64,000 nucleotides of DNA. Source: Prevotella sp. P2-180 (GTDB taxonomy: Bacteria; Bacteroidota; Bacteroidia; Bacteroidales; Bacteroidaceae). Both the position numbers and the translations under genes were made by a program. Shown one piece after another: positions 23,553-31,705 of this stretch; within the stretch, counting starts at the first letter, position 1; the number at the start of each line of letters is the position of its first letter. Location of the stretch: contig NZ_NPJI01000090.1 in NCBI RefSeq assembly GCF_002251435.1, forward strand, positions 62,001-126,000, written 5' to 3'. The notes under the pieces were generated by a model. That model was given only the letters and a program-made list of their open reading frames with translations. It did not search any database and was not told the origin of the DNA.

Positions 23553-25208
23553 TTACCAAGTGATCCTTATTCCAAATGGTACAGAGAACATTACCGGATG
23601 TTCCGTCCAGATGGTATGCGTACTGCTACCGTTAGGAATATGCCAATATAATGTCGGCTCCATGTATAGCGTCCATTTTGGAAGGAACTTGTACTGTAAT
23701 CCCAGGCTAAAGTTGGTTGACCATTGCAGCGGTGGTGTTATATGCCAACTGTCTGTGCATGCAGGTATATTGCCCACAATATATTTACTGTTAACCTTCC
23801 CATATACAGGAATGTTAAGTTGCAGACCGGCAGAACTGTATGCTGACAGCTGCCTGTAGTCAGCAATATGATAAGACACGCGGAACGGAACACCGAGGTA
23901 GTGGATATTCTGTTTCTTACCTATATAATATTCCCCACTGCCCATCACGCTTCTCGACTTCAGAATAGAATATTGCAGACCGGTTTCAAGACTCCATTTT
24001 TTTGAAAGAGGCTTACTCAAAGATATGCCAAACGTGATTGATCGGTCGTGTTGTTCCCGCTCTATAATGTCACCTTGGTTGTGGTCGGCTATCTCCATTA
24101 TGGCAATTGTATCTGCCGGCATATTCTCATGCTCTTTCATATGCAAGTAGCGACTATAGTCTTCCCAAGTGGTTACATTTTCCGGGAAAGCCGGAGCCTC
24201 GGAATCAAAATCCTGTTTGCCTGTGGTTATAAGCCGGTATATATTCTGAGCCAATGCCGGACCAACCGAACCGGTGACAAGCATTTGCCACTTGTTGGTT
24301 TTCTTCTTTTCATCATTCTCTGCAAGTTCATAATCAGGGAATATAATTCGCGGCATTATGCTGTCCGTAGTAATTTCTGTGCTGTCCTGCTCATGTTCTG
24401 CCACTTGTGTATTGCAAATCATTTCAACAGCCGCAGAGTCAGGTACAAACATAGTATCTATTGTCTCAATGGTGGTGACATTGGAAGCCGCCATATTCTC
24501 ATTGCCCGATTTCTTGACAGCGTTTCTTTCCTCTACAGGCTTTGGAATGTCATTAGCATCTACAGGCTTTTTTGATTTACCAGTTTTAGCTAACTCTGGT
24601 TTCTGCAGTCGGGACGAGTTTTTCTTCGAAACAAAAAAGTACAGCGGTATAGCTATAATCAACAACAAGATAATAGCCAAGAGTCTGCAATCCATAATCT
24701 TTCGAAGCATCGCCTTGGCTCTTGATAATTGGGATGAGGAACTATGAGGCTCTATTCCAAGAATCTCAGCAATTTCCTTGTGTGAAAAACCGTCTACGGC
24801 ATATAATCGTAAGACTTTGCCGTATCCATTTGGCAATTCGTCAATAAGATTGAGGATGTCCTGAAGAGCCACTGTTGAATCGGATGATACACCAGTGACT
24901 GCAACCGTTTCGTCTTCATCAGTTATAGAGACAAAACTAATCTTACTTTTTCTCTCAATATATTTCAGAGCTACATTTCTGGTGATGGTGCTCAACCACT
25001 CGTTGAATCGTTGAGGGGTGTTGAGATTATGTAAAGAAGAAAAAGCAAGAACAAAAGCATCATGGACGAGGTCTTTGGCCGTATCCTCGCCCTCTTTTGT
25101 GATTTTAATGCACAGCCCCAACATTTTAGGGTAGTACATATTGTATAATGTCTCAAGAGCGTGTGAGTCTTTTGTCTTCGCCCTTTCTACCAGCGTTTTT
25201 ATGTCCAT
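23553..25208 (-). CDS. ECF sigma factor fused to transmembrane helix and outer-membrane barrel
   Basis: 551 aa. Residues about 8-85 are sigma region 2 (EDTAKDLVHDAFVLAF), and about 110-168 are region 4 with HTH GFSHKEIAEILGI. A single membrane helix follows at 174-194 (CRLLAIILLLIIAIPLYFFV). Residues 195-310 are a Lys/Pro- and Thr/Glu-rich linker. Residues about 310-551 look like an OmpA/PorT-sized beta-barrel with paired strands (LSKKWSLETGLQYSILKS; PLQWSTNFSLGLQY) and an aromatic end GIRITW. In Bacteroidota these parts are often separate neighbouring genes; here they form one unbroken frame. The sigma part would be cytoplasmic and tethered. An identical promoter motif lies before and after the gene, suggesting autoregulation. 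Confidence 0.85.
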   Translation of the reverse strand: MDIKTLVERAKTKDSHALETLYNMYYPKMLGLCIKITKEGEDTAKDLVHDAFVLAFSSLHNLNTPQRFNEWLSTITRNVALKYIERKSKISFVSITDEDETVAVTGVSSDSTVALQDILNLIDELPNGYGKVLRLYAVDGFSHKEIAEILGIEPHSSSSQLSRAKAMLRKIMDCRLLAIILLLIIAIPLYFFVSKKNSSRLQKPELAKTGKSKKPVDANDIPKPVEERNAVKKSGNENMAASNVTTIETIDTMFVPDSAAVEMICNTQVAEHEQDSTEITTDSIMPRIIFPDYELAENDEKKKTNKWQMLVTGSVGPALAQNIYRLITTGKQDFDSEAPAFPENVTTWEDYSRYLHMKEHENMPADTIAIMEIADHNQGDIIEREQHDRSITFGISLSKPLSKKWSLETGLQYSILKSRSVMGSGEYYIGKKQNIHYLGVPFRVSYHIADYRQLSAYSSAGLQLNIPVYGKVNSKYIVGNIPACTDSWHITPPLQWSTNFSLGLQYKFLPKWTLYMEPTLYWHIPNGSSTHTIWTEHPVMFSVPFGIRITW

Positions 25209-25240
25209 ATTCCTAAGAGTGCCATATGTCCCCTCTCATT

Positions 25241-25275
25241 TTAATATAGATACCTATGATGGCAAAAAGACTGCA
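25241..25275 (-). promoter_or_regulatory. ECF-type promoter, copy 1, of the sigma-barrel gene
   Basis: Minus strand: TGCAGTCTTT, 14 bases, ATCTATATTAA, about 30 bases before the start codon. It does not match the housekeeping TAnnTTTG motif. Confidence 0.55.
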
Positions 25276-25418
25276 CAAAGAAATGTTAAAATACGATTTC
25301 CCTATTGCTTGTTTCTTCCCACATTGTCGTTTGCATTCATTTTTCGAGCAGGAATTTCATAATATGCTGGGTGAGACCATCCTCTACGTCCTTTCCGAAT
25401 GGCGCGACCGACAGTCCC

Positions 25419-26543
25419 CTAATACTTCTTTTTCAACCAATACGAGAACACTGGGTCTTGGATTACCGTTGAATCGGGAAGGATGTCTATCAGGTCCTTG
25501 TCCTGAAGAGCTTTTCGTAGGTTTTTGATATTGGCTGATGTGCCAAGGTCGTATCTTGAAAGAACCTCACGCGACGAGAAGTTTTTCTCGCCATTGGCTA
25601 TGGCTTGCAGAAAAGCGATTTGTTTGGCAGTGAGATTGTCAATGATATTGCTGAACAACAAACTGAGCTGGTTGACAAGCGACTCAAATGCCGACTCTAC
25701 AATAGCAGCATCGCACGTTTCCGAGGTATGCAACCATGACAACTGTGCGAGTTGCTGGACATAATATGGATGACATTCCACCAGTTTGGCAATGAGCGAC
25801 GCATCATCCCGCGAGATATGTTTTCCCGTTTCATCGAATCGTCGGGTTATGTATTTCACCCATTCCTCCCGACTGATTTTGTCTAAAAACATCATATCGC
25901 CAAATTTATAAAACGGCATCTCATAGTTGCTGAATATATCGAGAAGCATGTGACGTTTACTGCCAAACATACAGTAACCCACCCTGTTGTGCATCTGCCA
26001 GTGTGAGCGCAGTTTTCGTTGAAATCCCAAAGGGTCGTCATAAACATTTACATTCTGGAATTCATCTATACAAATTATGAACTTCTTTCCCTTTTCCTCC
26101 GCTATCTTTTGAGGAAGGTCGAGAATCTCATCAAACGAGTATTGTTTATCCTTGAAATCAATCCCAAATGCCAATTCATATTTCATACTACTGTCGCTGA
26201 GTGACAACTTTGGTCCAAAGGTGCCAACATATTTCCTTGCGGCAAGTATAAACTCGTCCATCTTCGTGAATGAGGCAGTCAGAATTGCATTCACGTATGT
26301 TTGATAAAACTGTGCTTCGGTGCGGCAGTTGAATATGTCAACCTTGCATATAAGAAAATCCTTGTCCTGCTTGATCTCCTCAAGAACATGACAAACCAAT
26401 GATGTCTTTCCCCACCTGCGCGGAGAAATTATTGTAGTATTGACAAGTCCGAGAAGATTGTTCCTCAATTTCTTGGAATCCTCCTCGCGATCGATGAAAT
26501 TCATACCGTCAGCTATCTTTCCATATACAAAAGGTATATCCAT
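25419..26543 (-). CDS. AAA ATPase, archaeal-type ATPase_2-like
   Basis: 374 aa. Walker A SPRRWGKTSLV near residue 40 and Walker B KFIICIDEFQN near 153. A lid helical domain follows, and a C-terminal winged-helix-like part (SSREVLSRYDLGTSANIKNL, then IQDPVFSYWLKKKY). This family is abundant in Bacteroidales, usually as single genes with unknown function; some members are linked to defence or mobile DNA. It has its own promoter (26569-26576). No partner gene is evident. Confidence 0.75.
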   Translation of the reverse strand: MDIPFVYGKIADGMNFIDREEDSKKLRNNLLGLVNTTIISPRRWGKTSLVCHVLEEIKQDKDFLICKVDIFNCRTEAQFYQTYVNAILTASFTKMDEFILAARKYVGTFGPKLSLSDSSMKYELAFGIDFKDKQYSFDEILDLPQKIAEEKGKKFIICIDEFQNVNVYDDPLGFQRKLRSHWQMHNRVGYCMFGSKRHMLLDIFSNYEMPFYKFGDMMFLDKISREEWVKYITRRFDETGKHISRDDASLIAKLVECHPYYVQQLAQLSWLHTSETCDAAIVESAFESLVNQLSLLFSNIIDNLTAKQIAFLQAIANGEKNFSSREVLSRYDLGTSANIKNLRKALQDKDLIDILPDSTVIQDPVFSYWLKKKY

Positions 26544-26568
26544 ATTATTCTTTATTCTAATTACACTG

Positions 26569-26576
26569 CAAATATA
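26569..26576 (-). promoter_or_regulatory. Promoter -7 element (TATATTTG) of the ATPase gene
   Basis: Perfect consensus 26 bases before the start codon. An AAATCAAT/ATTGATTT inverted repeat lies farther upstream, around 26608-26632. Confidence 0.6.
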
Positions 26577-26808
26577 ACAAATCTATTTGAAATAAAATGA
26601 TTTCAAATCAATTGGTTTCATTGATTTGATTATATTTAACCTTAATAGTATCTATAATTAAGAAAATTAAACGCTGTTGATAGTCAATAAGGTCAGTAAA
26701 CAAAATAGTTTCTCAGACCACGACATAAATGAAATAGTGGCAAACAGTTGATTTTTGGTGGTGAAAGTTTGGAGGAAAATTTTGTATGAATCATTAAAAT
26801 GAGTAATT

Positions 26809-27741
26809 TTGGAAACCGTAGTGCTTCAATACGACACACCCATCCGCAACAAGAGCCTCTCTAAGGAGAGTTTCAAGGTTGAAGGAACAGATGTGACACG
26901 CATATATGCCAACAATGCTCCCGAAAGGGCAGAAAAAGGAAAGGACGGACAGTATGTCATCATCGAAGTGAAGGCGGAAGTGGACCTGAATGCCCGTCCG
27001 CAGATGCCTTCAGAGGCTGACAAGAAGAAAAAAGAGGAACGCGACCGAATGCAGGGAGGTCCGGGACTGCGTGCAGGATGGAGCACTGGAGGCAACGACT
27101 CATATCCTGGCAATGCCTTCGTCACACAGACGAAAGACATAAAGACTTCAAAAGGCAAAAGCTACAAGGCAAACGAGACCCAGATAGAGGCCAATGCCGG
27201 GCAGTGTCTCGTGGCAGACGATTTCAGACAGGAAGATTTCGTCAGCCCATATACAGGTCAGGCCTTGCCTTACAATATATATCTGCCGAAAGACTACAAT
27301 CCGGCGGAAAAATATCCGTTAGTGCTCTTTATCCACGATGCGGGAGTGGCAAGTGGCGATGTCACCCACACCCTCTATCAGGGCAATGGTGCCACCTCAT
27401 GGGCTGAGCCGCAGGCACAGGCAAGATACAAGTGCATTGTGGTGGCACCAGAATATCCGGTCATAACTGTGGATGACAACTGGAACTACAGTCACCATCT
27501 CGATACTACCATAGCCTTGTTGAAAGACTTGCAAACGCGCTATTCCATCGACCCGAAGCGCATCTACACCACAGGCCAGTCAATGGGTTGCATGTCATCC
27601 ATAGTAATGATGTTGAAAGAGCCCGACCTCTTTGCCGCACCCTTGCTTGTTGCCGGAAAATGGAATCCGTCGCTCATGGGACCGTTAGACAAACAAAATA
27701 TCCGTACCAAGGTAGCCAGCCGCCTGTTCAAGGTAGGGTAA
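26809..27741 (+). pseudogene. Truncated esterase / prolyl oligopeptidase-like gene
   Basis: 310 codons. An Ig-like N-terminal part is followed by an alpha/beta hydrolase: IYLPKDYNPAEKYPLVLFIH near residue 165 and the nucleophile elbow GQSMGC near 262. The signal peptide is missing (the frame opens at a TTG just after a stop at 26800). The chain stops soon after LLVAGKWNPSL, before the catalytic Asp and His found in complete relatives. It is therefore cut at both ends and probably inactive. A strong hairpin with a T-run directly follows. Relatives are secreted carbohydrate esterases or peptidases. Confidence 0.7.
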
Positions 27742-27744
27742 TAA

Positions 27745-27774
27745 AAGCGGCATCACTCTTGATGCCGCTTTTTT
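27745..27774 (+). terminator. Intrinsic terminator
   Basis: AAGCGGCATCA, loop CTCT, TGATGCCGCTT, then T-run. Perfect 11-pair stem four bases after the esterase remnant. Confidence 0.85.
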
Positions 27775-27865
27775 CTGTACTAAAGGAGAAACGGTGGACG
27801 CATCTTTTTCAAGTGGACTTCTATATATTTCTCTTCCTTTTCTTGGAAATATAGTTTTTATTTCG

Positions 27866-27873
27866 TATTTTTG
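27866..27873 (+). promoter_or_regulatory. Promoter -7 element (TATTTTTG)
   Basis: Perfect consensus 38 bases before the start of the AAA/PD-(D/E)XK gene. Confidence 0.6.
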
Positions 27874-27910
27874 CAGCGTGAAAGTGTTTGTTTGATAAAA
27901 TGCAGATGAT

Positions 27911-29527
27911 ATGAGCAGATTCAAGTACCCTGTAGATACCGACCAGTTTCAGAGAATTCGTGAAGACGGCAAGGTGTATGTTGACAAGACCGGCATGATG
28001 TATAGCCTTGTCAACAAGTATCAATATGTCTTTCTTGCCCGCCCACGCCGTTTCGGAAAGTCGTTGTTGTGCAACACCTTCAAGGCTTATTTCCAAGGTC
28101 AGAAGGAACTGTTCGAAGGACTGAAGATTATGGACTTGGAGAAGGAATGGAAGACATATCCCGTGCTGCATTTCACAATGAGCGGACTGAAGAACCTTAA
28201 GGTAAGTGAGGCGAAGACAAAGCTGGGAAACTTCATTGCCGACTACGAACGACTATATGGGCGTAATACGGAGGAGGAAACTCCTGGAGCACGCTTCCGC
28301 GGCTTGATTCACAGGGCTTGTGAAAAGACGGGCGAACGTGTCGTGGTCATCCTCGATGAATACGATGCGCCTGTTATGCGATTGCTCTACGACACAAAAC
28401 AGCTTGAAGAAATGCGTATGATGCTACGTGAGTTCTATCAGGTGCTGAAGGATGAGGGCGCGTATCTTAAGTTCGTTTTTATCACTGGAGTCACGAAGTT
28501 TTCTCAGATGAGCATTTTCTCGGAGCTGAATAATCTGAATCAGATATCCATGATAGACGAATATTCTGGATTGTGCGGCATCACCCAAGAGGAGCTCAAC
28601 ACCGCCTTGCGCCCATGTGTCGAGGAATATGCATCCAACCTTGAGATTACAACCGACGAGGCATACACCTTGCTGAAAGCGAAATACGAAGGCTATCACT
28701 TTGCAAGAAAGAGTCAGGATATATATGCTCCTTTCAGTCTTATGCGCGCCCTCAACAACAATACGACAGACAACTTCTGGTTTGAGTCGGGCACATCGGC
28801 ATCGCTCATTGAGCATCTCAAACATTTCCCCAACTTCAACCCTCTCGACTTCGATGGGGTGGAATTGTCGTTGGAGGATTTCAATGTGCCATGCGAAAAC
28901 GCTTCGACACCTGTCCCGATGCTTTATCAGAGTGGCTACCTGACAATTGATTATTATAATAAGGAGGATGATGTATTTGTACTTCATTTCCCCAACTACG
29001 AAGTGCGCCAAGGTATGGTGTATAGCTTGACAAACTATCTGATGGATATATCCGATTGGGACAGGAATGCCACCATTCTTGCCATGGCACGCGCCCTGAA
29101 ACGTGGCGACCTGTCATCGGCACTTACCGAACTCCGCTCCTACATAGCCTCCTTGCCCTACGACATCATCACCCGAAAGGAATGGATGGCGAAGAAGAAA
29201 AAGGAGGCATTCTATAAGTTGCTGATGTACGTTGTGTTCTCGTTGCTCAACAGCAAGGTGGACACTGAGGTGAAGAGCGTTCTCGGTCGTGCCGATGTGG
29301 TTATCAAGACCAAGAACGACATCTATGTCCTCGAACTGAAAGTCGATGACACCGTAGATAACGCCTTGTCTCAGATAGACTCCAAGGGCTATGCCATTCC
29401 CTACGAAGCCGACGGACGCCAGCTGACAAAGTGCGGAGTGACCATATCCTCAGAGGCTCGAAACATTGTGTATTGGCGTGCAGTGGATAATGAAGGCAAG
29501 GTCATTGACGAGCAGGAGTATGAATGA
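27911..29527 (+). CDS. AAA-ATPase-like protein with C-terminal PD-(D/E)XK nuclease domain
   Basis: 538 aa. N-terminal AAA-ATPase_like region (YVDKTGMMYSLV, then Walker A-type LARPRRFGKSLLCNTF near residue 45; Walker B RVVVILDEYDAPV near 145). C-terminal nuclease-like fold near 455-485: GRADVVIKTKNDIYVLELKV, which supplies the D and ExK of PD-(D/E)XK. Very widespread in gut Bacteroidales, often in many copies per genome; role not established. Its 3' end overlaps the AraC gene tail to tail by 26 bases. Confidence 0.85.
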   Translation: MSRFKYPVDTDQFQRIREDGKVYVDKTGMMYSLVNKYQYVFLARPRRFGKSLLCNTFKAYFQGQKELFEGLKIMDLEKEWKTYPVLHFTMSGLKNLKVSEAKTKLGNFIADYERLYGRNTEEETPGARFRGLIHRACEKTGERVVVILDEYDAPVMRLLYDTKQLEEMRMMLREFYQVLKDEGAYLKFVFITGVTKFSQMSIFSELNNLNQISMIDEYSGLCGITQEELNTALRPCVEEYASNLEITTDEAYTLLKAKYEGYHFARKSQDIYAPFSLMRALNNNTTDNFWFESGTSASLIEHLKHFPNFNPLDFDGVELSLEDFNVPCENASTPVPMLYQSGYLTIDYYNKEDDVFVLHFPNYEVRQGMVYSLTNYLMDISDWDRNATILAMARALKRGDLSSALTELRSYIASLPYDIITRKEWMAKKKKEAFYKLLMYVVFSLLNSKVDTEVKSVLGRADVVIKTKNDIYVLELKVDDTVDNALSQIDSKGYAIPYEADGRQLTKCGVTISSEARNIVYWRAVDNEGKVIDEQEYE

Positions 29528-30431
29528 CATTTGACCGCCCATTAGAACGATACTGCATAGGACTGCAACCAAGATGCTCCTTGGTGAACTTACCGAAAAA
29601 GGAAGTGTTGGGAAAACCGAGGCGCATGGCTATTTCCTTGCATGAGAGAGAAGTGTTGAGCAACAAGTTGCGAATCTGTTCGGTGAGTTGCTCCTTGATC
29701 CATTTCGACACAGTCTTTCCTGTCTCTTTCTTCACAATATGTGAGAGATACTTTGACGAGACACACAATTTGTCGGCATAGAAAGAAACGGAACGATGCT
29801 GGCATCGGTCTTCTGACAACAGGATGAGAAAGTCGTGGGCAATGTTCTTGTTGATGGGGCTATTGGGTTGTACATAATCCGGCATGGTTTCCTTTCTTCT
29901 TTCGCACGCTGACATGAACTCAAACACAAGAGCTTGGGTTATTGAGTCGGTGATGCGCCCACTGTATATAGTGTCGTGTTCGTCGTTTTTTATCTGCAAC
30001 AGGCGTTTGTAACCCTCAACCAGTTGCATCTCTTTTTCGTTCAACGAAATGAGCGGACGTTGATATGCAAAGAGGAAATTTGACATCGACTCTTTGTCGG
30101 GCACCACCAGCTCTTGGTATTTTCGCATGGATATACAAAACAAGTCGCAATCGAAGTCGGTAGTTATCAAGGCTTCGGTCATGGTATGCATACCGCTACA
30201 GAATATAATGTCACCGGCTTGGGCTGTGTAGTTGACATTGTTAAGCGTGGCTTCCAGTCTGCCGTGCTTGCATAGTATGACAAGCGCAAAGTCAACTTGA
30301 TTGATCTGCCTCCAGAAAGGCAGATTGTTCACGTCTTCAATTATCGTGAGGTTTTCATCGGAGAATAATTCTTTTCCCAATCCACGTGTGAATCTTCTGT
30401 TGAAATCCATTACACTCAGTCTCTTTTCCAT
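29502..30431 (-). CDS. AraC-family transcriptional regulator
   Basis: 309 aa. N-terminal cupin-like sensor region (QAGDIIFCSGMHTM near residue 85) and a C-terminal pair of HTH units (YADKLCVSSKYLSHIVKKET near 215-235; CKEIAMRLGFPNTSFFGKFT near 265-284) ending in the family signature GCSPMQYR. Transcribed away from the RND efflux operon that starts 203 bases off, so it probably senses a toxic compound and controls that operon. Confidence 0.88.
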   Translation of the reverse strand: MEKRLSVMDFNRRFTRGLGKELFSDENLTIIEDVNNLPFWRQINQVDFALVILCKHGRLEATLNNVNYTAQAGDIIFCSGMHTMTEALITTDFDCDLFCISMRKYQELVVPDKESMSNFLFAYQRPLISLNEKEMQLVEGYKRLLQIKNDEHDTIYSGRITDSITQALVFEFMSACERRKETMPDYVQPNSPINKNIAHDFLILLSEDRCQHRSVSFYADKLCVSSKYLSHIVKKETGKTVSKWIKEQLTEQIRNLLLNTSLSCKEIAMRLGFPNTSFFGKFTKEHLGCSPMQYRSNGRSNVIHTPARQ

Positions 30432-30596
30432 TCTTTCTGTTTAATGTAAAAACACGTGCAAAGATAACCGATTTTTCGAACATAAGAATGTTCTTTTTAT
30501 ATCTTTTTATGTTCAAAATGACAGATTATTAACTCTGTATTAAAATATGGAACAAAAGAAACGTCATTTAGGACATTATGTATCTAAATATTATTG

Positions 30597-30604
30597 TATT
30601 TTTG
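30597..30604 (+). promoter_or_regulatory. Efflux operon promoter -7 element (TATTTTTG)
   Basis: Perfect consensus, 31 bases before the adaptor ATG at 30635; it excludes the upstream in-frame ATG at 30578. Confidence 0.65.
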
Positions 30605-30634
30605 CATCCAAAAACAGATAAAATAGATATTGGC

Positions 30635-31705
30635 ATGAAAATGGAAAGAAATTGGATTGGTGTGCTTTGCCTGTCTCTCATGATAATGACGGGATGTGGC
30701 GACAAGAAGACCGGAAATGAAGTATTGAGAACGGTGAATGTGGCGGAAGCCGTCTCCACAGATGGTGGAGAGGCGGTGTCGTTTCCAGCCACTACAAGGG
30801 CAGCCGAGGAGGTGAACGTGTCGTTCAGGGTGAGCGGACCGTTGACCAAGGTGACGGTAAACGAAGGCGACTATGTGAGAAAAGGCCAAGTGTTGGCTGT
30901 CATGGACCCGAGAGACTATCAACTGCAGTTGGCTGCCACACAAGCCGAATACGACCGCATCAAGGGCGATGCAGAAAGAGTAATCGCCATGTATAAGGAA
31001 GGTACGACCACCGCGCAAAACTACGACCAGGCGAGATATGGACTTCAGCAGATGACACAGAAACTTGCCAACCACCGCAACCAGCTCGCCGACACCCGAT
31101 TGGTGTCACCCGTGGCAGGATATGTCAAGGAGAAACTGCACGAGGCGGGAGAGACGGTAAGTGCAGGCATGCCTATCGTCACGGTGTCTTCGGGCGACAG
31201 GATTGAGGTGGAAATCAATGTCTCGGCAAGCGACTATGCACGATTAGGGCAATTGACGGACTTCCGCTGCTCCATCTACGCGCTTGGTGGCGACAGTATG
31301 CCGTTGGAGCGCATCAGGACGAGTGCAGTGGCTAATGCCACACAACTATATACTGTCCGTTTTGCCATCAAGGGCAACTATAACCGCAAACTGCTTACGC
31401 CCGGAATGTCGGCTCTCGTGAAAGCTTTGTCGGCAAAGGGCTCCAGTACGGATGTCACCATACCCTCGTCGGCCATCATGAACAAGGACGGCCATACTAC
31501 GGTTTTCATCTTTTCTGAGCAATCCAAGAAGGTGACAAGAAAGGATGTCGAAGTGAAGGCCATGCTACTTGACGGAACGGCACAGGTGACCGGATTAAAG
31601 GCTGGCGAAAAGGTGGTGACCACCGGTGTGCGACATCTCATAGACGGACAACGGGTGGAACCCATGAAAGCAACATCTGAAACAAACATAGGAGGAATGT
31701 TATGA
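30635..31705 (+). CDS. RND efflux periplasmic adaptor (membrane fusion protein), lipoprotein
   Basis: 356 aa from ATG at 30635. Signal peptide ends in a lipobox LMIMTGC, so it is lipid-anchored. Then the usual order: barrel-sandwich half (SFRVSGPLTKVTVNEGDYV), alpha-hairpin with coiled coils, second lipoyl half (DTRLVSPVAGYVKE), beta-barrel, and C-terminal membrane-proximal domain. It joins the inner-membrane pump to the TolC-type exit duct. Its stop overlaps the pump ATG (31702-31705). Confidence 0.9.
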   Translation: MKMERNWIGVLCLSLMIMTGCGDKKTGNEVLRTVNVAEAVSTDGGEAVSFPATTRAAEEVNVSFRVSGPLTKVTVNEGDYVRKGQVLAVMDPRDYQLQLAATQAEYDRIKGDAERVIAMYKEGTTTAQNYDQARYGLQQMTQKLANHRNQLADTRLVSPVAGYVKEKLHEAGETVSAGMPIVTVSSGDRIEVEINVSASDYARLGQLTDFRCSIYALGGDSMPLERIRTSAVANATQLYTVRFAIKGNYNRKLLTPGMSALVKALSAKGSSTDVTIPSSAIMNKDGHTTVFIFSEQSKKVTRKDVEVKAMLLDGTAQVTGLKAGEKVVTTGVRHLIDGQRVEPMKATSETNIGGML

